NCBI GenBank assembly: GCA_049999765.1
Contig: JBNGIQ010009519.1
Coordinates: 357,587 to 405,662, forward strand
Source: Phaeoceros laevis
Taxonomy: Eukaryota; Anthocerotophyta; Anthocerotopsida; Notothyladales
Direction of reading: 5' to 3'
DNA: 48,076 bases
The notes under the pieces: generated by a model
Seen by the model: the letters and a program-made list of their open reading frames with translations, nothing else
Told to the model about the DNA's origin: nothing
Database searches by the model: none
Part shown: positions 33,633 to 43,451 of the stretch, piece by piece
Layout of the letters: every line of letters begins with the position of its first letter
Position numbering within the stretch: the first letter of the stretch is position 1
Made by a program: the position numbers and the translations under genes

Positions 33633-36035
33633 CTACCAATAGTCCCCACACGAACATTTACCCTCCTTGAACACATGAAAACGATTTGCATCCCGGCAGA
33701 TAATAGTTCGCTTTTCAGCTTTTGATATGTAAGCTGTGGCTGAGTGACAGTCCTCACACACCCGCAGATTTTTCACCACACGTATGGTTGTCCCCTCAGG
33801 TGTCTTATTCAGAGCATAGGCGATTGCTAGTTTCTCGCTGTGTCCACACAATCCGGCTTCCTTGTCATAGTCGGGTATGTCCCGCAACGACGACTCAAGA
33901 TGCGGCACATATCCTTCTTTCTTCAACTTGGGTACGAGTTTTTCTAGCCTCGCATAGATACCTTCACTGTCTGGATGCGTCTTATCCCCAACTACGAAAG
34001 TGTGCACCACTCCGTCCATGTCAGTCCACCAGCTCTGACCTGCTTCCTTCCATGCTCCACATTTCTTTCTCCTGGCCTGCATCTCTTTCGCCTCTTCCCA
34101 CATCTGAGCCCTTGCATATATGTTTGCCATCAACACATAAGATCCGTCATCTTTGGCGTCAAGGCTCACTGCAAACTCAAAAGCCTGCTGACCAATCTCC
34201 ACATTATTCCACTTCCAGCAAGCACCTAACAGCGTGTGCCACACTGCACCATCAGGTGGGAAAGGCATGGTCTTGGCCATCTGCAGTGCCTCGTCCAGAT
34301 GCCCTGCACGGCCAAGAAGATCCATCATGCATGTATAATGTTCTATGGTCGGGGTGATGCCATATTCTTTCTCCATGACTTCAAAGTACTTTCGCCCCTT
34401 GTCCACAAGACCTCCATGACTGCACACTGTGAGGACTCTAAGAAATATGATGCCAGTTGGCTGTATGCCCTCCAGTCTCATTCTCACAAGCAAGTCAAAC
34501 ACAACTTGACTGTCTCCATGGCGGGTATACCCACCAATCAGTGCGCTCCAAGCCTCAACACTCCTCTCGGGCAATGAATCAAATACCTGTTGGGAATCCA
34601 CCATGCTACCACACTTCGCATACATACTCACTAATGCAGCTCCCACAACTACATCAGCTTGCATTCCTTTATTCTCAATCTGTACATGGAGCTGCTTTCC
34701 CAATGGTAAACCTGCTACAGTTGCACATGCCTGCAGGAGGCACATAAATGTAACAGAATCTGGAGAACTCAGGCCTTCCTCTTGCATACTACTGTAAAGA
34801 CTAAAAGCTTCCTGAACCATCCCATGCTGGGCATACCCTGCAAGCATCGCGTTCCATGTAATAATGTTTCTGTCTTGAAGCCTGTCAAACAAATCACGAG
34901 CATCCTCTAAGCTACCGCACTTTGCATACATGTTAACCAAGCTACAGCCTAGGACCACATCATCTTGCAGTCCTCGTTCTTTAATCTGTGTGTGGAGCTG
35001 TTTTCCCTGATGTAGACCCCCTACACCTACACTCGCACATGCCTGCAGGAGGCATACAAATGTTACACGGCTTGGTGGAGAGAGGCCTTCCAGTTGCATA
35101 TCGCTGTACAGACTCAGGGCTTCCTGACCCATCCCCTTTTGGGAATAACCTGTAAGCATGGCATTCCATGCCACTACATCTCGCTTTGGCAGTTTGTCAA
35201 ACACGCTGCGGGCATCCTCTATTCGACCGCATTTTGCATACATATCTAGTAGGCCTGATTGTACAAAAATATCTGGCTTTCCTGGACTAGCCAGAATATG
35301 GGCATGCACCTCCTCGCCCGCGGCTAAATCTCCTGCACTGGCACACGCTTTCAGAACTGCAGAATATATACGGTTGTCCGGTTCAACGGATGACTGGCAC
35401 ATCTGTCGATACAGTCGTATAGCCCGGGCACCCTCTCCATTTTTGGCATATGCGAAGATGATGCTAGCCCAGGTGTACAGGCTTGGTGCAGAGACCTTGG
35501 TAAAGACTCGCATTGCTTCCTCCAACTTGCTATGCGCAGCATACATACCAATAAAGTGGGTGGCCAAGAAATCGTCTGCTTCATACCCATTTTCCACACT
35601 AAGAGCATGAATGCGCCTGCCCAGAACCAGGTCTCTGTTGGCAACGCACCGTTTGAGAAGACGATAGAAAACACTGCTGCTCACATGGCGTCCCCTTTGC
35701 ACCAGAAGGTTCAACGCATCTACAGCGTCGTCAATCCGTCCATCATCACATAGCTTCGTGCACACGTCAACCTCCAAATAACCGTCATGTGGTGCAAAAG
35801 CTCCACGCCCTTGAACTGAGGTGGATACAGGCTCGGGAGTGCTCTTCATCATCCAAGCGTCCCAAATGGATAGCTGCGAGTCTACCCATGAAGGCTTCCG
35901 CCTATTGTTCAGCCACAGGGCGACCTTAGAAACCTTGTGTCGAAAATCAGGATGCCGTGGAGGTGGCTTGCTCCGCCTGTTGTCCCACCACTTTGCGGGC
36001 TCTGAGAAAAACTGTTGCCATAAAGACTCCTGCAT
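33633..36035 (-). CDS. PPR-DYW RNA-editing factor (PLS class), two-triplet copy
   Basis: Intronless, 800 aa, the shortest complete member. N-terminus MQESLWQQFFSEPAKWWD, then the shared first PPR block and two copies of the 104-residue P-L-S triplet (landmarks 34621, 34927, 35239). The E/E+ region follows, with the PG box as AGQSWWTD (Pro changed to Ala) and a full DYW domain with HSE (about residue 732), CEDC and CSCGDYW. Predicted role: site-specific C-to-U editing in an organelle. The frame upstream of the ATG is closed by a TGA eight codons before it, which supports this start, though an upstream targeting exon cannot be excluded. Confidence 0.92.
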   Translation of the reverse strand: MQESLWQQFFSEPAKWWDNRRSKPPPRHPDFRHKVSKVALWLNNRRKPSWVDSQLSIWDAWMMKSTPEPVSTSVQGRGAFAPHDGYLEVDVCTKLCDDGRIDDAVDALNLLVQRGRHVSSSVFYRLLKRCVANRDLVLGRRIHALSVENGYEADDFLATHFIGMYAAHSKLEEAMRVFTKVSAPSLYTWASIIFAYAKNGEGARAIRLYRQMCQSSVEPDNRIYSAVLKACASAGDLAAGEEVHAHILASPGKPDIFVQSGLLDMYAKCGRIEDARSVFDKLPKRDVVAWNAMLTGYSQKGMGQEALSLYSDMQLEGLSPPSRVTFVCLLQACASVGVGGLHQGKQLHTQIKERGLQDDVVLGCSLVNMYAKCGSLEDARDLFDRLQDRNIITWNAMLAGYAQHGMVQEAFSLYSSMQEEGLSSPDSVTFMCLLQACATVAGLPLGKQLHVQIENKGMQADVVVGAALVSMYAKCGSMVDSQQVFDSLPERSVEAWSALIGGYTRHGDSQVVFDLLVRMRLEGIQPTGIIFLRVLTVCSHGGLVDKGRKYFEVMEKEYGITPTIEHYTCMMDLLGRAGHLDEALQMAKTMPFPPDGAVWHTLLGACWKWNNVEIGQQAFEFAVSLDAKDDGSYVLMANIYARAQMWEEAKEMQARRKKCGAWKEAGQSWWTDMDGVVHTFVVGDKTHPDSEGIYARLEKLVPKLKKEGYVPHLESSLRDIPDYDKEAGLCGHSEKLAIAYALNKTPEGTTIRVVKNLRVCEDCHSATAYISKAEKRTIICRDANRFHVFKEGKCSCGDYW

Positions 36036-37124
36036 CTCTGCTGGAGGTAGTCCTTCGTCTCAACACGATGCTTGGCATATCTTGCCTGAGAATTGACTCA
36101 GGATTCAAACGCCACAGGCTTGATCCGTTGCATGTAACGCAGTCCTGAGATTGCTTGTCAATGGCAAACCGGGCACCCCGGAATCCAGCTGCAACGGGCT
36201 GACAGCCATGACTCCAGTAGGCTACCCGAACTGGCTCCTCCCAGGTACATTATCTCCTTCTGTGCATCCGCGGGACCCAACCAACGAGCTGCAGATCCAG
36301 TTCATTCTGAGCATATCTGGTGCTTTGACGGGAGTCGGGCATGCCTCCTTGCAGTTAGCTACTAACCGTGCCTTGGTGTGAGAATCATCCAGGCAGTGGT
36401 AAGAGCAGTGTACTTTTCTAGGATATCAAGGGAAGCAGGCGTTCTGGTTATAGAGAGTGGCTTTGTACTCTTGTCCTCCGTTGAGCACTGTGCTTCTCTA
36501 AGATTTGAAGGGAAACCGGGGTTCTGGTTGTAGGTAGTGGCTTCGTGCTCTTGTCCTCCCGCTACACCTTGTCTATGCTTCCCTGCCTCTGATGGCGCCC
36601 AAGCTAGCTCTGGTTGAGTCTATCATTCCCCACTCTGCAACAGCAGCAACAGATCCTAGAAAAGGACGCCACATTAGCGCCACTTCTCCCCATGTCTATA
36701 AGATGGCAGCGCTATTCCTCTGTCAATGTCTGGGTACACCAGAGCCTCCGTCCTATGCCCACAACCCCACCATAGCTTGCCTTTTCCTCTTTCCTTTTCC
36801 GCTCGTTTCGAACACTTCAACGAACCCCTGCTCACCGTGAATTCCGAAATCAAATGAGCACTGCGATAATCCCGCAGCACAATCAAACAGGCAGGGAGAC
36901 GACAGGTGTTCATCCTTCACATTATCACAGAGGTTTCTGCTCTTCACCGAGACCGCGGTCGCTCCTTCGCTACTCAGTCAGGGCACATGAAGATGCCCAG
37001 GGCGTCCACTGTTCTACGCCACACTGAAGAATCTGGAGCACATCTGATCCTTCGTTCTCCTTTCTTCTTTCGGAAAACCAGGAAGCCGGCGCTACCGCAG
37101 GGCGTACAATCTCGTATCCCTCAC
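36036..37124. other. Spacer between third and fourth PPR genes
   Basis: The first about 100 bp are the homologous upstream leader of the PPR family. No gene is seen in the rest. It contains the 80-bp direct repeat listed separately. Confidence 0.5.
36404..36560. repeat. Direct repeat, two copies of 80 bp
   Basis: 36404-36483 and 36484-36560 align with about a dozen mismatches. Shared blocks include 'gttctggtt', 'agtggctt' and 'ctcttgtcctcc'. Non-coding tandem duplication. Confidence 0.8.
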
Positions 37125-40100
37125 CTACCAGTAGTCCCCACAGGAGCATTTCCCCTCCCTGAACATATGGAAGCGACTTGAATCCCGGCAGATAATAGTT
37201 CGATCTTCCACTTTTGATATGTAAGCTGTGGCTGTGTGACAATCCTCGCACACCCGCAAATTTTTCACCACGCGAATGGTTGTCCCCTCGGGAGTCCTGT
37301 TTAAAGCATGAGCAATAGCCAGTTTCTCGCTGTGCCCACACAACTCGGCTTCCTTGTCAGAGTCGGGCATGTCCCGCAAAGTCGAGTCAAGATGTGGGAC
37401 ATATCCTTCTTTCTTCAACTTGGGGACGAGCCTTGCCAGCCTTGCATATATACCTTCACTCTCTGGATGCGTCTTGTCCCCAACTACAAATGTGTGCACC
37501 ACTCCGTCCATGTCAGTCCACCAGCTCTGACCTGCTTCCTTCCATGCTCCACATTTCTTTCTCCTGGCCTGCATCTCATTCGCCTCTTCCCACATCTGAG
37601 CCCTTGCATATATGTTGGCCATCAACACATAGGATCCGTCATCTTTTGCATCCAACCTCACTGCAAACTCAAAAGCCTGTTGACCAATCTCCACATTATT
37701 CCACTTCCAGCAAGCGCCTAGCAGCGTGTGCCACACTGCACCATCAGGTCGGAAAGGCATGGTCTTGGCCATCTGCAGTGCCTCGTCCAGATGCCCTGCA
37801 CGGCCAAGGAGATCCATCATGCATGTGTAGTGCTCCACAGTTGAAGTGATCCCATACTCTGTCTCCATCACTTCAAAGTACTTTCGGCCCTTGTCCACTA
37901 GGCCCACATGACTACACACTGTGAGCACACTAAGAAAAATGGCGTCAGTCGGCTGTATGCCCTCCAGTCTCATCCTGGCAAGCAAGTCAAACACGACCTC
38001 GCTATCTCCATGGCGGCTATAGCCCCCGATCAGTGCACCCCATGCCTCAATGCTTCTTTCACGCAATGAGTCGAATACCTGCTGGGAACGGAACATGCTT
38101 CCACACCTCGCATACATATTTACTAATGCAGCTCCTACAACAACATCAGCCTGGAATCCTCGTCCCTCTATCTGTGCATGGAGCTGCTTTCCCAAAGGTA
38201 GACCTGCAACAATTCCACATGCCTGGAGGAGATAAACGTATGTCAGAGAATCTGGAGGAGAGAGGCCCTCGTCTAGCATGCTACTGTAAAGACTAAAGGC
38301 TTCTTGAACCATCCCTTGCTGGACATACCCTGCAAGCATCGCATTCCATGTCACCACATCCCTGTCTGGAATTCTGTCAAAAACTCTGCGAGCATCCTCT
38401 AAACTACCGCACTTTGCATACATATTGACCAAGCTAGAGCCTAGACCCAAGCAATCTTGCAGTCCACGGTCGTGGATTTGTGTATGTAGTTTCTTTGCCT
38501 CCTGCAGAGCTCCTACACCGATACTGGCACAGGCCTGGAGGAGGCATATAAATGTAACAGAATCTGGAGAACAGAGGCCTTCCCCTTGCATCCTATCAAA
38601 GAGACTAAGAGCCTCCTGACCTATCCCCTGCTGGGCATAACCTGCAAGCATCGTGTTCCATGTCACCATATTTTTGTTGGGAAGTCTGTCAAACAAAATG
38701 CTAGCGTCCTCTAAGCTACCGCATTTTGTATACATGTTAACTAAACTGCCACCTACAACAATATCAAATTCTAGTCCCCGTTCTTCAATCTGTGCATGCA
38801 CCTGCTTTCCTTCCTGCAAAGCTACTACACCTGCGGTGGCACACGCCTGGAGGAGGCAAACAAATGTAGCAGAATCTGGACGAAAGAGGCTCTCCTCTTG
38901 CATACTACCGTAAAGGCCAAAGGCATCCTGAACCATCCCACGCTGGGCATACCCTGCAAGCATCGAATTCCATGTCACCACATCCCTGTTTGGAAGTCGG
39001 TCAAACACTGTTCGAGCATCTTCTAAGCTACCACACTTTGCATACATGTTCAGTAAGCTGCAGCCTAGAACCACATCATCTTGCAGTCCACGTTCTTGGA
39101 TCTGTGCATGCAGTTTTTTCCCCTCATGCAGAGCACCTACACCAACAGTGGCACATGCCTGCAGGAGGCATACGAATGTAACACGATTTGGTTGAGAAAT
39201 ACCTTCCTCTTGCATGATATCATAAAGACTAAGCGCTTCCTGGCCCATACCCTGCTGGGCATAACCTGCAAGCATCGCATTCCCTGTCACCATATTTCTG
39301 TTAGGCAGGCTGTCAAACACACTGCGAGCATCTTCTAAGCTACCACACTTTGCATACATATTTACCAAGCTGCAGCCTAAAACCACATCATCTTGCATCC
39401 CTTGTTTTTTTATATGTGCATGCAGCTTCTTCCCCTCATGCAAAGCTCCCCCACCGATACCAGCACATGCCTGCAGAAGGCTTACAAATGTAACAGAATT
39501 TGGTTGAAAGAGGCTCTCTTGCTGCATATTTCTATAAAGACTAAGGGCTTCCCGACCCATCCCCCTCTGGGAATAACCTGCCAGCATCGCATTCCACGCC
39601 GCCACATCTCTCTGTGGCAGTCTGTCAAATGCACTGCGAGCATCATCTAGGCTACCGCACTTTGCATACATGCTAACCAAGCTGCAGCCTAAAACCACAT
39701 CATTCTGCAGTCCTCGCTCTCTGATCTGTGCATGGAGCTGCTTTCCCTGAAGCAGAGCTTGGGCACCTAGACTAGCAACCGCCTGTAGGAGGCACACAAA
39801 TGTAACACGGTCTGGTTTCATCAGGTTTTCCTGTTGCAAACTACTATGAAGATTGAGAGCTTCCTGACCCATCCCTTTTTGGACATAACCTGTAAGCATC
39901 GCATTCCACGTTACCATATTTTTGGTTGGGAGTCTGTCGAACACGCTGCGAGCATCCTCCAAGCTACCGCACTTTGCATACATATCGAGGAGTCCTGTGT
40001 TAACAAAAATGTCTGGTTCCCCTGGAGTGGCCAGAATATGAGCATGCACCTCCTTGCCAGCAACTAAATTGCCCGTACTGGCACAGGCTTTTAGCACTGC

Positions 40101-40964
40101 TACGTAGATTCGGTTGTCCGGCTCAACGGTTGATTCCCGCATCTCTCGATACAACCGTATAGCATGGGCACCCTCTCCATTTTTTGCGTATGCGAAGATT
40201 AGGCTGGCCCAGGTGTAGGCGTTTGGTGTAGAGACCTTGCTAAACACTCGCATTGCTTCCTTCAACATCCCGTGCGAGGCATACAGACCGATGAAGTGGG
40301 TAGCCAAGAAATTGTCTCCTTCATACCCACTTTCCACACTGAGAGTATGAATGCGTCTGCCTAGAACCAGGTCCTTGTGTGTGGTGCACCTCTTGAGGGC
40401 AAGATAGAAGAGATCGTTGGGTATGTAGAATCCTCGTTGCACCAAAAGGTTCAACGAATTCACAGCGGCAGTAAGCTGTCCATCCTCACATAGCTTCCTG
40501 CACATTTCAACCTCCAGACTGCCCTCATTTGCCGCAGCTTGCCATTGAAATGTGCGCTCAGGAGTCATCGCCATCGTTCCAGCGTCCCACATAGCTACCT
40601 GCGAGTCCACCCAAGCAGACTTTCGCCCATTGTTTAGCCACAGTGCGACTTTGAGCTCCTTGTGTTGAAGATTAGGATGCAAGAGAGTCGGCTTGCTCCA
40701 TCTGTTGTTGTCCCACCACTGTGTGGGATCTGAGAAAAGCTGTTGCTGGAAACGATCCTGCATCTCTGCTGAAGGAAATCCTTCCTCTCCAGACGATGGT
40801 TGGCATACCTTCCCTGCTAAGTGGCTCAGGGCTTCGAACCCACAGTCCCAGGTACTCGTGCTTGCATCGATTGCATGCCCCGCCTGGCGCAGATTTGGTG
40901 ATAGACCGGTTGTCAACGACTGCCCTGTCCCCTTCAAATCGAGCTGCAACTGGCTGGCTGCCAT
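37125..40964 (-). CDS. PPR-DYW RNA-editing factor (PLS class), six-triplet copy
   Basis: Intronless, 1279 aa, the longest member. The ATG at 40964 adds 67 residues before the MQ start (40763) that all paralogues share (MQDRFQQQLFSDPTQWWD). In the other genes this leader is interrupted or lacks an ATG, so 40763 may be the ancestral start. Six P-L-S triplets follow at an exact 312-bp period (landmarks 38113, 38419, 38731, 39043, 39355, 39667, 39979; the last interval is 306). E/E+ and the PG box AGQSWWTD follow. The DYW domain has HSE (about residue 1211), CEDC and CSCGDYW, all intact. With about 25 PPR motifs it could bind an unusually long RNA stretch. Predicted organelle C-to-U editor. Confidence 0.92.
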   Translation of the reverse strand: MAASQLQLDLKGTGQSLTTGLSPNLRQAGHAIDASTSTWDCGFEALSHLAGKVCQPSSGEEGFPSAEMQDRFQQQLFSDPTQWWDNNRWSKPTLLHPNLQHKELKVALWLNNGRKSAWVDSQVAMWDAGTMAMTPERTFQWQAAANEGSLEVEMCRKLCEDGQLTAAVNSLNLLVQRGFYIPNDLFYLALKRCTTHKDLVLGRRIHTLSVESGYEGDNFLATHFIGLYASHGMLKEAMRVFSKVSTPNAYTWASLIFAYAKNGEGAHAIRLYREMRESTVEPDNRIYVAVLKACASTGNLVAGKEVHAHILATPGEPDIFVNTGLLDMYAKCGSLEDARSVFDRLPTKNMVTWNAMLTGYVQKGMGQEALNLHSSLQQENLMKPDRVTFVCLLQAVASLGAQALLQGKQLHAQIRERGLQNDVVLGCSLVSMYAKCGSLDDARSAFDRLPQRDVAAWNAMLAGYSQRGMGREALSLYRNMQQESLFQPNSVTFVSLLQACAGIGGGALHEGKKLHAHIKKQGMQDDVVLGCSLVNMYAKCGSLEDARSVFDSLPNRNMVTGNAMLAGYAQQGMGQEALSLYDIMQEEGISQPNRVTFVCLLQACATVGVGALHEGKKLHAQIQERGLQDDVVLGCSLLNMYAKCGSLEDARTVFDRLPNRDVVTWNSMLAGYAQRGMVQDAFGLYGSMQEESLFRPDSATFVCLLQACATAGVVALQEGKQVHAQIEERGLEFDIVVGGSLVNMYTKCGSLEDASILFDRLPNKNMVTWNTMLAGYAQQGIGQEALSLFDRMQGEGLCSPDSVTFICLLQACASIGVGALQEAKKLHTQIHDRGLQDCLGLGSSLVNMYAKCGSLEDARRVFDRIPDRDVVTWNAMLAGYVQQGMVQEAFSLYSSMLDEGLSPPDSLTYVYLLQACGIVAGLPLGKQLHAQIEGRGFQADVVVGAALVNMYARCGSMFRSQQVFDSLRERSIEAWGALIGGYSRHGDSEVVFDLLARMRLEGIQPTDAIFLSVLTVCSHVGLVDKGRKYFEVMETEYGITSTVEHYTCMMDLLGRAGHLDEALQMAKTMPFRPDGAVWHTLLGACWKWNNVEIGQQAFEFAVRLDAKDDGSYVLMANIYARAQMWEEANEMQARRKKCGAWKEAGQSWWTDMDGVVHTFVVGDKTHPESEGIYARLARLVPKLKKEGYVPHLDSTLRDMPDSDKEAELCGHSEKLAIAHALNRTPEGTTIRVVKNLRVCEDCHTATAYISKVEDRTIICRDSSRFHMFREGKCSCGDYW
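38100..39990 (-). repeat. Coding tandem repeat, six units of 312 bp, in fourth PPR gene
   Basis: The same landmark recurs seven times with spacings of 306 and then five times 312 bp. Units share silent positions with each other and with units in the neighbouring PPR genes, which suggests unequal crossing-over or gene conversion. Confidence 0.88.
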
Positions 40965-41514
40965 GAGTCCAATTGGACTTCACTCGCTGGCTCCTTTACT
41001 GTTCATCACCTCGTTCTGCTTTGTGGCGGGAGGGCGCAGGCCTCTCCCTGAGCCCTCCATTCGCTGCCTCGCGCCTGTCCCCTTCCGGCCGGAGGCGAAT
41101 TCCGTTCAAACCTTACGTGGCTCGAGACGTTCGTTCGTTCGAGACGTTCAAACAGTGAATCATGTAGCTTGGCTGGTGTGAGTTTTGACCTTGGCCAGTC
41201 TATGTTGTGGGGTTCTAGGACCTGCTCTCACTATCGCAGCAAGTAGGAGCACCTTACTGATACCATACATCAGTGAGACATCCCAATTCATGATGGTAGA
41301 AGATCCCAGCTGCATGGCAAGTGGTGCTAGATTTCGAGCTTTAGTAGAGCAAGGTGAAGAAGTTTTTGAGCTTCCCATTCAGCTGAGTCAAGACTCTGAG
41401 CTTCCCAGCCTTTGGCAATTGCGGTTTTTGGCAGTTGCCCAACCAAGTCCTTAAAATCGGTATTGACGATTGGAGGTGATAGACACTGTTCACGTAGACA
41501 ACAGAATGCGGTAG
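40965..41514. other. Upstream region of the fourth PPR gene, no gene seen
   Basis: No supported frame on either strand. Presumed promoter and leader of the minus-strand gene. 'Ttcgttcg'-type short repeats occur near 41130-41145. Confidence 0.45.
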
Positions 41515-42230
41515 CTAGTCACCGAGGCAGATACAGGCTCGGGAGTCCTCGTCCTTCGGGCTAGCTGTGAGTCCACTCAAACAAGCTTTTGCCGAGTGTC
41601 TAGCCACAGGGCGAACTTGGGACTCCTCGTATTGAAAATCAGGATGCAGGGTAATGGGCTTGCTCCTATTGTTGCCCCACCACTCTGTGGGATCTGAGAG
41701 AAACTGTTGCCGCAATAAATCCTGTATCACTGCTGGGAGGAATGCAAGGTGGTGGACACATGTCACGCTAAGGGTATGTGTTAGATGCGGCACAAGGCGT
41801 GTAACACAAACTTCTCTTCACCTTCAGGACATACATATTTCTCTTGACCTTGGGGACTAGTTGTTCCACCCCTCCACAATTACACTCTCAGAATGCAGCT
41901 TGTCCACAACTACAAACGTGTTCACCACTCCGTCCATGTCAGTCCACAGCTCTGGCCCGGCTCCATCCATGCACAACATTTTCCTTTCCCCGCCTGCATC
42001 TTCCCTTTGCCTTCGCCCACATCTGAGGCCTTCCAAATATGTTGGACATCAACGCATAAGATGCAGAGTCTTCCTATCCAGCCTTGCTGCATATTCAACA
42101 GCCTGTTGTCCCATCTCAATATCGTTCCACCTGCGGCAAGCACCTAACAACGTAGGCACACACTGCGTCATCTGGCGGGAAAGGCATGGTCTTGGTTATC
42201 TGCGGTGCCTAGGAAATCTGCACATGTCCA
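41515..42230 (-). pseudogene. Gutted PPR-DYW relic
   Basis: Minus-strand homology to the PPR paralogues in two blocks. 41770-41515 matches the N-terminus (LLRQQFLSDPTEWWGNN), where the conserved start ATG has become ATA. About 42220-41840 matches the E/E+ region (TMPFPPDD, then WNDIEMG, then a damaged PG box) with several frameshifts and stops. All PLS triplets and the DYW domain are missing. Consistent with collapse by recombination between flanking repeats plus decay. Confidence 0.85.
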
Positions 42231-42347
42231 CAACCTGATTCAGATGCTTCCACATGACATTGAACTGACGACTAACGTAACGAACTGTAGGCCCGACAGA
42301 GGCTCGGTACAGTTAAATTGCCTTCACTGTGCCAACCAAATCGCAAT

Positions 42348-42617
42348 GCAAGCACACGGACTGACTCGTTGCACGCAAACGTAGGCCACTGTGCCGATCA
42401 GTCATTTCATGAGATGCAAATCTGCATGTCGTGGATCTCCAGTCCCTCAGGGTGAGTTCTAGACAACTACTACTAGATGTCGGACTGCGGCTACAAGTCA
42501 ACGAAGACACAAGGCCCTCTTCGCAGACGGATCAAAAGTGCACACAGTCTGAGTTGATCTATGCAAACGTAGGCCACTGTGTTGATCAGTCATCACAGCA
42601 GATGGAAATTTGCAGAA
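42348..42617. repeat. Direct repeat of about 70 bp, 188 bp apart
   Basis: The core 'gcaaacgtaggccactgtg' at 42375 recurs at 42563, with weaker similarity on both sides (for example 'gcacacggactga' against 'gcacacagtctga'). It lies in DNA with no supported gene between the PPR relic and the CENP-V-like gene (42231-43025). Confidence 0.7.
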
Positions 42618-43025
42618 CAGACTTCAAAACTGAACCTCTACTTCTGAAAGACGAGTTTCAACTCGAATCTTGTGAGCAGATCAGGACGTACATGATCGCT
42701 TCGGTGAGTGCTGCTTGCTTGCTCTTGTCTCCTCGGAAAGAGAGCGTGAATAACCAAGAAGCACTATCAACAACATATTCTTTCACAGCTGCCCTTCTTT
42801 CACCCGTATGACATCTTCAACCAGAATGTGGCTGACTTGTGAGACCGACCTCTCTCTCCTTAAAAAGCACAACAACAGTTGTATCAACAGTATGTCATCA
42901 TGCCCAATGCCGCAACTGCAGGATGCACACAGCAGTCACCGGAAACGACAGCCAGGAAAGCTTTCGTCATAGACCATGCATGTCCGAGCCGCGAAAACCT
43001 ACCTCTGACCGGTTCTCGAAAAAAG

Positions 43026-43451
43026 TCACGGTGGGCAGTCGGCGGCAGCAGACTTTGAGAAGGCTGAGATCTGGGACTTCCCATACGCATCCTCCCAGTT
43101 CTGCCCATCAAACGATCTGCGCTCCACCCGCTTGATGGTGCCGGGGTCCACACAATGGACTGTCACTGCAACCCCATCAGGATTTGACCTGGGGATGTAG
43201 TGCGAGCTGATCCCGCAGACCTTGCAAAAGAGGTGCTTGGCCTGGTGCGTGCCAAAGGTGTAGGTGGTGAGCCACTCTGCTGAGGATGCCTCCAGCCGGA
43301 AGTCGGAGGCGGGCACCACGAAATGCGTGTTTCTACGCATGCCGCAGTTTGAGCAGTTGCAGTCCCAGGCAACCACCTCTTCAGGAGCTCTCACCGTGTA
43401 CCGCACCTTTCGGCAGTGACATCCACCTCGGTGAACCACAGTCTTCACCAT
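43026..43451 (-). CDS. CENP-V/GFA-type zinc protein
   Basis: Intronless, 141 aa. It has the GFA/CENP-V (Mss4-like) zinc-site pattern: GGCHCRKVRYTV, DCNCSNCGMRR, then FCKVCGISSHYIPRSNPDG. It closely resembles animal CENP-V (HFVVPASDF, TYTFGTHQAKHLFC, VHCVDPGTIK). Bacterial relatives include glutathione-dependent formaldehyde-activating enzyme, but the substrate here is unknown. The seven zinc-site cysteines (CxC, CxCxxC, CxxC) are present. No intron and no neighbour in a shared pathway. Confidence 0.9.
   Translation of the reverse strand: MVKTVVHRGGCHCRKVRYTVRAPEEVVAWDCNCSNCGMRRNTHFVVPASDFRLEASSAEWLTTYTFGTHQAKHLFCKVCGISSHYIPRSNPDGVAVTVHCVDPGTIKRVERRSFDGQNWEDAYGKSQISAFSKSAAADCPP

Noticed and set aside
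25944-40067. Many plus-strand frames of 60-150 codons across the PPR array, several similar to one another
   Set aside because: They are antisense to the repeated PPR coding units; their mutual similarity only reflects the 312-bp repeat.
40828-40845. tRNA-like 'cttcgaaccc' sequence
   Set aside because: It lies within the PPR leader coding sequence and no tRNA arms surround it.
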